The notes below the pieces were generated by a model. That model was given only the letters and a program-made list of their open reading frames with translations. It was not told the origin of the DNA and made no database searches. Shown here in pieces: positions 11,030-22,229 of a stretch of 64,000 nucleotides of DNA (positions are counted from its first letter, which is position 1; the number at the start of each line of letters is the position of its first letter). The DNA comes from Diorhabda sublineata (lineage: Eukaryota > Arthropoda > Insecta > Coleoptera > Chrysomelidae): assembly GCF_026230105.1 (NCBI RefSeq), contig NC_079479.1:14953734-15017733 (forward strand), written 5' to 3'. A program made the translations under genes and the position numbers.

Positions 11030-11260
11030 AGAAATGATGAAATAAAGGAGATATGTGACATTCAGAATATAGTGATATGGAATATTGCAAAGACAGAAAA
11101 ACCGAATATATCCCGACCACCAGGGAGACTATCTACAAGATGGTATGAAAGCTGATCTTCATCATCCCAGCTGCAGCTAGGCAACCATTGATGCAAATAC
11201 AGGACCAAGCCCTAACGTACAATGAGGAAGAAGAAGAAGATTATTTAGAAAGATTGGGTA
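11030..11260 (+). pseudogene. Non-LTR reverse transcriptase fragment, part 2 (C-terminal)
   Basis: Reads NDEIKEICDIQNIVIWN, then KPNISRPPGRLSTRWYESW and ends in a Glu-rich run encoded by GAAGAAGAAG. The R.PGR...RWYESW motif is the usual C-terminal end of RTE-like LINE polyproteins. Together with 10441-10620 it is one LINE 3' part on the plus strand split by an insertion. Confidence 0.65.
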
Positions 11261-12866
11261 AATGGAAAAACCAACGGGTCATCCACACTAATTATTTTAA
11301 TGAACATTTATGTTTATAAACTTTCCATTTATTTTGCTGTATAGCCTGTATATCTGTGATTAGATTAAATATAATATCATCTCAAAAGTAGAAATGCAAA
11401 TTTTTTCTGAGATGGTTCAATTATTTTCCTTAATATTAGTTCTAATTCAATGGAAAATATTCGTTTTATAGCAATGCGTGCTTGACCTTCCAACAATATT
11501 CTGGCCTTTTTTAGATATCTCTTATGAAATATCATTAACCCATATATAATACGATATATCAAAAATGGGATTATATTAGAATAGCGAGGAAATATATTAA
11601 TCCCTATGTATTTATAAACATAATATTGATTCAATTTCAGTTTCATATTGATACGAATTTTTCCATTAATTTGAATAATTATAAATAATTTCCAATGCGA
11701 AATTGCTACCAAATATTTATAAGTAGAAAATTATTCATTTATTCCATAAATTTAGGGAATGAACGATCAGATCTAATTGAATCAATTAATGAAAAATTTT
11801 GCCATAATTCACGGAGTTATATCTTTCATGTTGAATTGGAGTTATTACATATCTGCAGGTATCTTAGAAATTCGATTATCTTGCTGAAGCTATAATATAA
11901 ATATAAATTTGTATGTGAGATAAATCTTTAATAGCTTATATAATCAACCACACATATATCCGTGGTTTTATATCAAATTGCATAAAAAAAAACTTAAAAA
12001 TAATGAATGATGCGCCTTGTTAATTCATGTATCAATTTGTTAAGCTTACCGTCAAATATATATTATTCCACTGTTATGTAACAATCACTTGTAAATAAAT
12101 ATACCATTGAAGAAAATAACCAGCACTTCGTTGTATATCGTGTAATGGGATAAGCTATATAATATTCAACAGCGTATTCGCATAATTTCCGTAGTCGGCA
12201 CGAAACATTTCTTAAATAAGTTAATGAACACAAATTCGTTAATAAAAAACGTTCACACTAAACCATTTCAAGCTATAAACGTTCAACAAATACTAAAAAT
12301 TTTGAGCTACATCATCTTATACCCAGGTCAAATGCCCAGCATCCCCGAAAACATGCGTTTACGTTGCTCTCCCGCCAGTCGATATTTTCCTGAAATATTC
12401 ATGAAAAGTCCGTAGAAAAGCGTTCATCTCACACGTTGAGCTTATTTTCACTCATATTATACCATCACTTCACACTATTCCAATAAACATGTCACTAACT
12501 CCTGGTGTTTTCTGCAAGATGCAGCTGGACCCATAGGCGTGGACTGTCCGGGTTCGAGCTACTGAGAATCGGTCGCCCCTCCAAAACACACCCTGAGCAG
12601 ATCCGGATCGGGGTAGGAGAGAGGAATGGATTGGAAACGTGGGGATGGAAAATAAGCCCTAAGATTCAATAATTGGAATGACGTGTTTCTTTATAAAGTA
12701 TTGGTAAGGTCGGGCTTATTTAATTCGATAGTATTTACAGTATAGAGAAAATGGTTTCTCAAATGAATGGGATTCTGAATGCTTTTTTGCATAGAAATGA
12801 TATTGGTTTACTTCATACATTTAATAGAAAAATATACATTTGGTTTAAATAATAGTTTACTCCAAA
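11261..12866. other. Gene-free stretch with a small GC-richer island
   Basis: The chance open frames here are AT-rich and unlike any family I know. Positions about 12500-12660 are clearly GC-richer than their surroundings (CCGGGTTCGAGC, GATCCGGATCGGGGTAGG). That could be an untranslated exon or the edge of a repeat, but I cannot assign it. Confidence 0.35.
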
Positions 12867-13073
12867 TTAACAACAACTAAGAACTACATTAACCAAATAG
12901 TTCCAATTTTCAATTTGCCTATGCCTTTTTGGCCCAAATACATAGTTGTAATATTGAAATCGGTATATTTGTTTGCTTTTTGGTCTGTGATTGCTAGAGC
13001 GATATTCAGTTCCATCTACTATTACAAAAAGTTTCACAATCCTCCAATGTACAGTTTTGGTAATTTGGTTCAA
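12867..13073 (-). pseudogene. Possible PIF/Harbinger or IS5-like transposase scrap
   Basis: A 68-codon minus-strand frame contains FVIVDGTEYRSSNHRPKSKQ followed by IYRF. The hydrophobic-DGTE pattern resembles the first catalytic aspartate of DDE_4/IS5-type transposases (typically DGTE.RI.RP). No second or third catalytic residue is present and both sides are non-coding. The match is short, so chance similarity is a real alternative. Confidence 0.35.
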
Positions 13074-13640
13074 TTCGTATACGTATCATTGAATGAATTC
13101 ATGAACGGGATGGAAGTTCTTTCATGATCATCATAACCTCATAAAATGTTCGGTATGTCAAATAATTTACTACTTAGAATCACAATTGTGGACAAAAAAA
13201 TCTTTTTGACAAAAACAATTATATAAGATACATTTTATGATTATCTAATTATCTGCTACTCTGTAAACGATTTCTATTCTAATAATAATATTTAATTCCG
13301 ACCTTGCTGCATACTGATGTAATTTTGCTATGGACTTATATACTGATTATTACCTTTAATTTCTTATTTCTTAGACCTTTTGATATAATAAGGCTTCTAA
13401 ATGTTTTCGATTTTAGGTCTCTTCTGTTTTTTTTAATAATTTTTGAAAGGTTGAAAAATTGGCGTTTCGACTTAACTTTAGTCTTTTTCAAAATATGATA
13501 TTGACACTGACAATTTGTTTTATTTTTTCAACATATTGAATTTCAATTCATGTCATCCTAAGCCACAAAAAAGATCAATGATAAAGTTTGACTAATAGAA
13601 CTATCCAATATCAGATCCTGGGCTTAGATGCTTAGCTATT
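13074..13640. other. Gene-free stretch
   Basis: Only short AT-rich hydrophobic chance frames are present. Confidence 0.4.
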
Positions 13641-14010
13641 CAAAAAGCAAAAACTGCATTGAAAGAAAATAATTATCCGGAAAAAATTATAAATTAAAAT
13701 CAAAAACACCAAAAAACAAAAGAAGTAATATTATATATCAAGTGCCTCGTACTAATTGTGACGCTGTCTACATAAGGCAGACATCTCAATATTTAGAAAA
13801 TAGACTAAAAGGTCATCAATACGATAAAAAAAATGAAAGTGCATTAACGAACCATGAAATATCAATAAAACATAAATTCAATTATAAAGATTCAAAAATT
13901 CCTGGAATGGAATCTAATACACGAAAAAGAGAATTTTTAGAAATTGTTCACATCTATAAGAACGAAAAAGTTATTAATGATAAAATGATAAAAAAGACCT
14001 AAATGATCTA
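13640..14010 (+). pseudogene. Penelope-like element C terminus with GIY-YIG nuclease remnant
   Basis: The open part (13742-14002) reads CDAVYIRQTSQYLENRLKGH, then NESALTNHEISIKHKFNY and KREFLEIVHI, ending at a stop. This is the C-terminal GIY-YIG endonuclease of Penelope-like retroelements, in which YIGQT is followed by an Arg, then a His in the helix and a late Glu. Here YIGQT has become YIRQT, so a glycine of the core is lost. Upstream, 13640-13700 (AIQKAKTALKENNYPEKI) is in keeping with the linker before the nuclease. The reverse transcriptase is absent. Two other nuclease ends lie at 22230-22541 and 59955-60290. Confidence 0.75.
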
Positions 14011-14727
14011 AGTAAATTCATAGCTCTATTTGTAAATTCTAATAAAACTACAAATAATTTGATTGATTAAGTACTGCTACATATATAAGGACTGAGTAAA
14101 AATGAATTTTTCTTAGAACAAATTTCTATTTTGATTTTATTCTTATTTTGTTGTTCATGATGTAAGTGATCTATTGATAGTATAGATACGAAATTTTTCG
14201 CCAATCTTAAAAATTGTTAAAAAAAATAATTTTAAAACAGCAGAGACATTTAGAAGCACTAATTATTACCTATTACTACATATTACCTATAATTGTTTTA
14301 CTTACTCATTGTGGTTTTCTTCTGTATATTGAAATTTTATTATATTTGTTCTATTTTCATTTAGTTATTTTTATGTTTGTTTTACAGCTTTTGTCTACAA
14401 ATTGTAACAATTTTTTAACAATAAAGCATTTCTCCCTCTCTCTGTCTCTTTTACAATAAATATCTTCAAAATAATCTATGCATTTGAACACAATTAATGA
14501 GAAAGAAAATACTTTTTTGACAATTTTTCAATAAGAAAGTACTAGGATGAGGTTGCTTACTAATTAAATGATATGTATCCAAATCGAACCCAAATTATCA
14601 AAATTGCAGTTTGGAAAATTTGCGAGACTTTTTTAAGAAATGAGTTGAATAAAAATCGCATTAAAACTAGCCAGTAAGAACGTTCCGGTAAATTATTTTT
14701 TTTTAGAACAGTATAATGGATAACGTT
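14011..14727. other. Gene-free stretch
   Basis: An 81-codon Leu-rich frame at 14214-14459 is AT-rich and has no upstream or downstream coding context, so I treat it as chance. Confidence 0.4.
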
Positions 14728-15156
14728 TTAAAAGAAGCTTGACATAATGCAAGACAACTAGCAAGAAATTGCATTTTATCGATCAGGTGCCATTTCAGTT
14801 TCAATTTTAGAGAGAAATGAGTTTCTATACTGCTTATATTAAGTTTTATTTTCCTCAGGAGTTTTTCCAATGTTTCTTCATCCAATCTCAACCGAATTTT
14901 ATATGTTTCCTAGATAAACTGTCCATCAAACTCCAAAAGCAAGGCAAAGGCAGATATAATTATTGCCAGTGTTTGAGATTAGGAAAATGTTCACTTTTAC
15001 TTTTGGAATTTTGCTTAGTGGCATCCATGATGCAATGGTAAGAGACTTGTATAATATCATACGATGTGCAATATTCCTCTATGTAAAGTTATGATCTTGG
15101 AAGGAATGGCTTGCAATTTCTTGCATGTTGTCTTGCATGATGTCAAGTGGCGTTTA
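14728..15156. mobile_element. MITE of about 430 bp, probably Harbinger-like
   Basis: The left end carries GCTTGACATAATGCAAGACA and the right end (15095-15156) is its reverse complement with TGTCTTGCATGATGTCAAG. Ends built of short repeats of TGCAAG and TTGACAT are usual for PIF/Harbinger-type MITEs. Chance frames run across it; none is a gene. Confidence 0.65.
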
Positions 15157-15317
15157 GATGAATATTTCACGTCATTTGACATTATACAAGTCTCTTACCA
15201 TTATTTCGTGGTTGTCACTAACAAAAATTCCATAATTAAAAATAAACATTTTACTAATCTCAAATTTTATCATATATAATAATTGTAGGCGGTTTAAAAA
15301 TAAAAATAACAGCGCTA

Positions 15318-15730
15318 AAGGCCGCTTGACATGAAACAATACAACGTGCAATGCAATGCAAGACGCAATATTTCTTGATCAAAAGCATGCAAGATTGGGA
15401 CATTATCGGTTTTGTTCCATTTTTATTGCGTGCAAGTTGCGATTCTAGGGAGAAATCTAGTCACTTTTGGCAACAACAGATCAGCTGACTTTCGTAAAAC
15501 TTAGCTTTGTTATTTTCATTGTTAAACTAGACACAAAACATTAGATAATTGAGGTTAAGAATTTGTTTACTTTTAGTTATGGAATTTTAGTTAGTGAAAG
15601 CCATGATACAATGGCAATAAACTTACATGCGAATTTTTGCACTTGTATTATCATAATTATATCTTCTGCTGTCGCGCTTTTGGAGTCTAATGGACAAAAA
15701 AGAGCACTTAGGCGATGGTGGACCAGGCCT
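15318..15730. mobile_element. Related MITE with AAGGC ends
   Basis: Starts with AAAGGCCGCTTGACATGAAA, similar to the end of the preceding MITE, and contains GTGCAATGCAATGCAAGACG. A candidate right end is CCAGGCCTT at 15721-15730. The two elements belong to one family of ends but differ internally. Confidence 0.45.
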
Positions 15731-16080
15731 TAGCTAAATAGTCAGCTTTTTTCTAGAAAGTTTATATCTTCTTTCCCCTTAGATGAGAATTTGGGGCCTA
15801 GTAGCTATATTCGCTGCTATAATATCTATAGTGATCTAAATTAAGTTGAAACTACTAATTAAATTATGTTACACCAGCGTCCATACACTAATCTTTCACT
15901 AGATCTTTAAAGAACTCATTTAAATTTTCCAGGAGTCGTTGCATTTATTGAGTTTGTCTATATTAAATTGTTCTAATCGGAAAGAGTTGAATTTCAATAG
16001 TTTTTATTCTTAAAATTCTGTATTCTAAGTTATTGGGGTTCGATTATTTCCAATTCTTCTATCTACCAATACGTGGAATT

Positions 16081-16780
16081 ACACAGAGAGAGTTTTATGT
16101 ATGGAACGCCTCGATTATCTCGAAAACGGCTTGTACGATTTTTATAAATTTTTGTGCGCAAGGGTATTGTGATATTATGGTGCTATGGTGGTATTTACAT
16201 TATTGCCAGATCTTTCGTTTTTCCGGAAAAATAATAAACTTTGTTATTTCAAATGAATCATTCTGTATATTTTTTGTTTTTAGAAATCCTTGAGAAATAC
16301 TGATTATTATATTATAAGTTAATAAGAAACGTGTAATATCTTTAATAATTTATATCCTAAACGAAATCTCATATATCATAAACAATATATTTATGATCAG
16401 AAAATTAGTAAAAAAGTTTAACGAAACTGATTCAGTACAGGATTTATCCAAATCAGGGCGCAGAAAAACTGCTTCAATCCTTTACTGAATCTGTTTCGTT
16501 AAACTTTTTTACAAATTTACTGACAGTAGATCTTGCTAGGAGATTTCGGTTAGGATATAAATTATATTAAAGATATTACACGTTTCTTATTAACTTATAA
16601 TATAATAATCAGTATTTCTCAAGGATTTCTAAAAACACAAAATATACAGAGTGATTCATTTGAAATAACAAAGTTCATCATTTTTCCGGAAAAAATAAAA
16701 ATCTGACAAAATGTAAATACCACCATAATACCGGCCGCATCACAAGATCCTTGTACACAAAAATCGTACAAGCCGTTTCC
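16081..16780. mobile_element. Palindromic mariner derivative
   Basis: The left half (16081-16475) matches the 5' end of the element at 1307-2983, including the DNA for the transposase residues VKKFNETDSVQDLSKSGRRK. The right half (about 16485-16780) is the same sequence reversed: GTTAAACTTTTTTACAAAT mirrors the left coding strand, and the CGGAAAAATAATAAAC tract is mirrored near 16675-16690. The spacer is about 25-40 bp. The right half lacks the last 50 or so bases, so this end is truncated. No full gene is possible. Confidence 0.8.
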
Positions 16781-17433
16781 TGTATTTTATATTTTATTCG
16801 TATAGTTTTTCACAAATTGAGGCCAACTTATACGGCAAATTTGTCGAACTATCTTAAAGCCGGCTTTAGACTTATTGCGAAATAGCAAGATAAAACAGCG
16901 AAAACGCGAAACGCGATAAGTGTAAAGAGATGCATTTCGTCTTTCGAAAGCGATTTCGCGAAACATTTTTTTCGCGTTTCGTGTCGTTTCTTTCGACAGG
17001 GCGGTTTTTTTACGAAACGTCAAAGGAATTTCGCAGAATACTGTCTACAATTACAACACGCTTTACACTTTTCACGAAAAATTGCATTATTCCAGGCGAC
17101 ATTCATCCTCGTTCTACATGTGCTAGCGCGTCAGTTGGTCAGTTCACTATTATGTTGGTTACATCATCGAACTTGTTTAGTTATTAGGCCTTATAATTCG
17201 GATGTTATAATTAAGCTTTCAAGCACGAAACAGAGTTTGGTCCCTTTTTTGACGCTGTAGAGGTACTTGCTGTGTGCGCAAGAATTTGCAGTGCGTGTCG
17301 TTAAAAGTGAGTACATACTCTTCATGGACATGTTTTAAAATGCCTGGCTCTATTTAATCGCACCAGGTCAGAATTTTTTATAGAGTCTATATAGTTTGAT
17401 GTCTGTTATTAGCGAGTCGTGTATAGTTCAATC

Positions 17434-19248
17434 ATGGAGTGGTCAGAATATCTGACTCTATGTTTGATTCGTGAAGTTCACGAACGACACCCATAACATG
17501 GGATCCGGTGCACGAAAACAAGGAACAAAAAAGAAGATGCTTTCAAATAAATTGCATTGGATTTAGGAGCAGACGGCGCAAAATTTTCTGCTGCCGAAGT
17601 CAGATGAAAGTACTCCAGCTTATGTCAAAGTTATAGAGTTTATCGAAGGAAAATTGCCGCGTCTATAAGATCGGGAGCTAGAGCCAATGAAATATATCAT
17701 CCCAACTAGTTCGGTGCTATGAATGTTTTTGTGCGCGATACGTACGCTCCACAAGAAGCAAGTGATGTGGTGAGTAGTCGCCTCATTTTATATACAAATA
17801 AAGACAAATAAAAGTAGAATTACAATTAGTATAATTAAAAGTGATGATTATTAATCATTCAGAATTATTATCCTTAACATTGGCCAAAGAAGATCAAGTA
17901 TAAAAGGGAAAACTATTTGAGTAAAGTCTTAAAACACTAATATATTACTGCAGATAATTTTGCCAAGGAACCTTTCCCATATCACTACATAAAATGCCGC
18001 AAACTCATCACGAATTGCTTTAGCTCTTGGCCCCGATCGTCTTCCTGAATGTACCAACGGTAGAGATGAAGTCAAGTTAGCAGTATCGGCTCTCCAAAGC
18101 CAGGTACAAACTGAAGTTGACTATCCACAATGACGTAGGTGTCCACCAGCTAGAGTGTATGCTCCAGTAGAAGTTCTGCTTCTTCTTAAAAAATTGCGTG
18201 AGATAACAGCAATACGTGCCTTTTCTGGTTCTAGAAGCATAGGTTTACGAAAGATCCGGAAAATGGGAGTCATTATTCCAAATGTGTTTTTGATCCTGCT
18301 TCGAGCTAATGAGAGACGATAATTCAAAATTCGTTCAGGTGTATCAGTTTGTCAGATTGCATGTCCTAATATGGAACCATCAAATTTGGTTTCAGTGCGT
18401 TGTCGGCAACAATAACATATGGGACACCAATTCTCCCTGGAGCGAGCGATTGGTGACAAATTAAGAAGTCCTTTGCCCAATTTGGTGGCAAGCGAACAAC
18501 TATTGAAAACGCCTCCATCTGAAATGCGCCCCTGGCACCAACATTTGCGTATGTGAAACAATAATTTGAGTTACACAACGCCAACAGTACAATGCTGAAA
18601 CTCCTTTGTAATTGTAGTACGTAGAACCAGCTGCAAATGTGTTCTTAATTGTCATATGACATCCATCTAAAGCCCCTATACAATTACGAAAGAACGTCTC
18701 CTCCTCAAATCTTTTACTTATAATCTTCCATTCGTCAGGCGTGGTTGGCATCTGAAAATGATAATTGATTACAATAATATAGTATATAATTTGTAAGGCT
18801 TGTAACTACAAATATAATGATTTATCTTGATACGCTCTATGTAGGGTGTACTTGTCTTTTGAATGTATTTTTTTTATGTACATACACAAGTCTTTAATGT
18901 ACTGTACGTAATTTTTAATATTCAGGGAAATACTGATAAGACAAGCAATAATTCATTGGATGTCGAAGATGAAGAGGCTGTTGGCAACCCCGCGGGCGTT
19001 CGAGAGGAGAGAAACGATGGAAATGTAAATGAAAACATAGTTCAGACCTCCAGTTAGCGAAGAGGAAAAGTCTTCAAATCACCAAAAACAATAATTCAGA
19101 GAAGAAGACAAGAGGAAGCGTTCAAAGTAGCCTGAGACTATTTAAAGCAGAAGCTGACGATGAATGTTCTATTTTAGGAAAACTCATAGCGGAGAAACTA
19201 AGGAGACTTAATTATTATGAGAGACAATCAGTGATATACACAGTGTAA
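17434..19248 (+). pseudogene. Harbinger accessory protein, MADF (exon 1) and BESS (exon 2)
   Basis: Exon 1 (17434-17769) starts MEWSEYLTLCLIREVHERHP and continues, across two frameshifts, through WDPVHEN, KEDAFK and IALDLGADGAKFSAAEV, the helices of a MADF domain. A GTGAGT donor follows at 17770. Exon 2 starts after TTCAG at 18926 with NTDKTSNNSLDVEDEEAV and ends with ADDECSILGKLIAEKLRRL, a BESS-like motif, and a stop at 19246-19248. In Harbinger elements this second protein brings the transposase to the ends and to the nucleus. Frameshifts near 17470, 17520 and 19050 disable it. Its intron encloses the minus-strand transposase exon. Confidence 0.7.
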
Positions 19249-19694
19249 TGTCGAGAGCTATTCTAAAACAGTCATGTCACAATATTCCATCTTATCATTC
19301 AGCCTCACCCTCTCCATACTCTCTGTCGCCATTACCTTCACCTCACTCTAAATATTCCTCCATTCACCTACAGATACATTATCTGTATTATAACCTTCTA
19401 CACAGTCTGTGCTGTCTCCTCTCAATCTACTTTTATCCACCTCTTCATTTTGCCATGCCCCTCATTATTCCGGATACCATATTCCATATCTACAAGTGAA
19501 GGACGGAAAAATATAGCTGCCCATACACAGAAAATTCGAAAATTTTTGTACATCAACTTACTGAGATCGATTCCGGTACAGTGCAATACTCCACCATCTT
19601 CTTTTTTGCCGTTTTTTTCTTGAATCTTTTGCAAGCAATGAGCAGCAATAATGACAGTCGTCGCAACAACGGTATCTTCGTTGCTATCGCTCAT
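17955..19694 (-). pseudogene. Harbinger DDE_4 transposase, two exons, broken
   Basis: Reading leftwards. Exon 1 begins with Met at 19694 (MSDSNEDTVV) and, after a frameshift, has the usual KRRWW motif near 19590. The second exon follows an acceptor TTTTCAG and starts MPTTPDEWKIISKRFEE at 18751, then has CIGALDGCHMTIK (first catalytic Asp), a shifted CQGRISDGGVFNSCSL (second Asp), and RSRIKNTFGIM, where the normal catalytic Glu of the VENAFG motif has become Lys. The tail KAIRDEFAAFY ends near 17960. Nonsense and frame changes near 18560, 18350 and 18120 make it inactive. Confidence 0.8.
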
Positions 19695-19753
19695 TATTAT
19701 TATTATTCAAATAAATATTAAAAAACCAAATCAGAAAACACAACTTTTCACGT

Positions 19754-20110
19754 TTATCCATGTACATGTAGAATCTGCCCCTGTGCTTTGTTGATAATCA
19801 TTGCATAACAAAAACTAACCGGGAATTGGACTTGTTTGAAATAAAATGGAAAGTTGTTTGGGATGAGAGGAATTCTTGGTATAAACACCCGCTCACGCTC
19901 AGCGTTCAATCGGATATCTCTTTTGGTGACCGTTTCCGCGGAGCGATAAATAACATAGCTTCTCGATCTTTGTTTTGTCGAGCTTCCCTTTCGGGTTTCC
20001 AAAGAACGACTTAAAGCTTGGCGTTCTCTAACCATGGCAAGTCTCGTTTCTCGATCCTCATTGGATTCCTGAGATCGAACTAACTTTAGTCTTTTAGCCC
20101 CTTGTGAGTA
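19754..20110 (-). pseudogene. Helitron fragment, N-terminal repeats joined to helicase end
   Basis: On the minus strand an open frame starts at 20035 and reads VFIPRIPLIPNN, then FYFKQVQFPVSFCYAMIINK and AQGQ. IPRIPLIP...LQFPV...AMTINKSQGQ is the C-terminal signature of the PIF1-like helicase of Helitrons. Upstream (20110-20035) the frame reads ESNEDRETRLAMVRERQALS, the Arg/Glu-rich repeat found near the N terminus. The two are directly joined, so nearly the whole replicase and helicase core is deleted. Confidence 0.65.
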
Positions 20111-20513
20111 TTCAGAAAGATTAGACCGTTTTTAAATAAGAAACTAATTGAGTAGATGTCATCGATCGTTGAAGAGGCTAGACTATCAACGCTCTCTGCA
20201 TACAAACGTAGCCCCCTAGATAATCCTCTAGAACTAACTTTTGTTAGTAATCTGAAAGTTGTTCGTTCTGTATTCATTTACATGCCGAAAGTTGCGTTTT
20301 GAGTGCTCCATGTAGTGAAAGTGACAGTTCCGTACTGCAAAACACTTTCGGGACGCACTGGAGTAGATAACTTTAACTTCCTCATATGTGACTCTAGCCA
20401 CTTGAATGTTGACAGTTGACAGTTTCGCTTCGATGATTTTGCATAACCTTAAATTTTTAATTTTCTGAAATTATTTGATTTATCCGAAGTTTTGTCTAAA
20501 TTCATGAATAACA
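20111..20513. other. Gene-free stretch, probable 5' flank of the recombinase gene
   Basis: A 63-codon minus-strand frame (20086-20277) may belong to the Helitron scrap but I do not recognise it. From 20280 the sequence has moderate GC and no clear motif up to the ATG at 20514. Confidence 0.3.
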
Positions 20514-21050
20514 ATGAATGATGATGAGAAAGAAAACATCAGCGACGAAGAGTTACTCGAATCTACGCCACCTGATCTCACCGAAGAAAGCAATGCGGCC
20601 GTATTTAATTCGTTGCCCCATAAATCTCGTGCAAGGTACGGAAAAGAGTACGAGCTCTTTATGAAGTGGTGTCACCAGAAAAAGGCGAAAAACCCAACGG
20701 AAAACGTAGTGCTCGTTTATTTTTCAGAAAAATCTAAAATCTGGAAAAGTTCTACTTTATGGTCTACATTATCGATGATTAAAAGTACTCTCGCAACAAA
20801 ACAAGATGTTCACCCCAACAAATATCCAAAACTCATCAATTCACTAAAGAAACAAAACAAAGGGTACACTGCAAAAAAATCAAAAACTTTAACCAGAAAA
20901 AATATAAAAGAATACTACAATACTACTTTGTTGGACTTGTCTGTTGCTCGCCTTGCTTCGCTCGTCTCGCAATTTTCAACCTCGTCCAACAAAGTAGCAC
21001 TTTCAGTTTTTGGCATACAAATAACTATTATCACTGACCACCTTCTTTAA
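20514..21050 (+). pseudogene. Crypton-like tyrosine recombinase, N-terminal half
   Basis: The 178-codon frame starts MNDDEKENISDEELLES, then has LPHKSRARYGKEYELFMKWC, VLVYFSEKSKIWKSSTLWST, SMIKSTL and LKKQNKGYTAKKSKTLTRKN. This pattern (a SAM-like core-binding domain with YFxEL, a SSTLW(S/T) motif and a KSKxxT linker) is that of the Crypton-type recombinases common in insect genomes, which integrate and excise circular DNA with a tyrosine nucleophile. The frame loses similarity after KEYYNTT and the catalytic R-H-R-Y half is missing. It is cut at a 14-bp inverted repeat, 20923-20936 against 20984-20997. A recently domesticated, truncated gene is less likely. Confidence 0.65.
20923..20997. repeat. 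14-bp inverted repeat with 47-base loop
   Basis: CTACTTTGTTGGAC at 20923-20936 is perfectly repeated in reverse complement at 20984-20997. The loop contains CTTGCTTCGCTCGTCTCGC. It sits exactly where the recombinase frame stops resembling its family. Confidence 0.85.
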
Positions 21051-21924
21051 TCTGAATATTGTATGTCGGCTTCATTAATTCCATCTAATTGGATTTCCTA
21101 AAATCGCTATTAGAAATGGTTTTCATTTATCAACCTTATTAAATGTATATCATAAGTAATTTAATACTTACTTTTAAATTGACAAAAAGTTTATTTTTTC
21201 AGTTACTGAAAACCTGATAAATAATTTCGCACATTAAATACAATTTATCTGTGGCGTCGAACAAAACACAAAATAAAACCCGTGACAATTATGACAGTAT
21301 ACCTTCATTTGTTACTCGAATTAAAAAGGTGCCATTTGTAGAAATTTGGTCGAATCAAGATGTGACATGAGAGATGAGGTGTTGGGCTAGGTTATAGCAT
21401 AAAAATATACAACAGATACAGAATAGGTTCGTTATATGGCACTTATAATATTAACACTACAATTATGGCTAAAATCATTTTTTGATTTAGTAATTTTTCC
21501 ATGGCAATACATCCTAGGTACTTACTTACATGGTACTCAAATTACGCCAAAGGCAGCTGCGAAGCAGTTTTGATCAAATATAGTCTAAATGTTGCTCCGG
21601 GCTAAGCTGAAGCAATTAGGGAAAGTTTTATGAAAATCCGTCGAGTAGTTACAGAGATTAGTGTGTACAAACAGATGGAGATTTTTTTCGAAAATTTATA
21701 TTTTTGTATTCAGCTACACTTCCTTTATCGCCTACAATCATTTTTTTGAAACACAAATCAATGGGCAGACACGCCGATTCTTCAGTTTTATTATAATCTA
21801 GGATTATGTGAACTTATATATTCCAAACATACTTTTATATACATATTTTATAGATTTATGAGAAATTAATAAATTAATAAGGAGATAAAAAATTTTTAAC
21901 AATATTTTTATAGTTTAAGAAATA

Positions 21925-21926
<2 letters not shown>
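21051..21926. other. Gene-free stretch
   Basis: No genes seen. About 21540-21740 contains GAAAATCCGTCGAGTAGTTA followed by AGAGATTAG and a CAAACAGA tract, a tail type often found at the ends of dispersed insect repeats, but I cannot assign it to a class. Confidence 0.35.

Positions 21927-21981
<55 letters not shown>
21927..21981. repeat. (AT)n microsatellite
   Basis: About 27 uninterrupted AT units. Confidence 0.95.
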
Positions 21982-21984
<3 letters not shown>

Positions 21985-22229
21985 GTAAGGTAGTCTTTGC
22001 CTGCTGAGCGGTTTCTTATTGGGAACGTGGTAATGAAACACCAATGGACTAGCTTTAATATATTTTCCGAGTTTTCGAATACTTATGTATTCATCGTCTG
22101 GGAAATAATTAATTAAGATTTTCGGTGGTTTCGAATTGTTTTAATTCTTGTAAAAATGTTTAAATTCATGGATTTCAAAATCCAATATTCAAATTGACGT
22201 TGATAGAAATATTGATTAAATTGTGACAA

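Larger units (their letters stand above)
16850..19750. mobile_element. PIF/Harbinger element with two opposed genes
   Basis: The region contains the two proteins that define this superfamily: a MADF/BESS DNA-binding protein on the plus strand and a DDE_4 transposase on the minus strand. The left side begins with GGCTTTAGACTTATTGCGAA, a plausible terminus. I could not find its reverse complement on the right before the Helitron scrap starting at 19754, so the right end may be lost. Both genes are broken. Confidence 0.7.

Noticed and set aside
11377..11712. 111-codon minus-strand frame
   Set aside because: AT-driven residues (Ile, Lys, Leu, Tyr), no motif, and no neighbouring exon or transposon context.
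13304..13498. Hydrophobic 64-codon frame that could be a membrane protein
   Set aside because: The DNA is T-rich, so chance frames are hydrophobic; no start context or homologous pattern.
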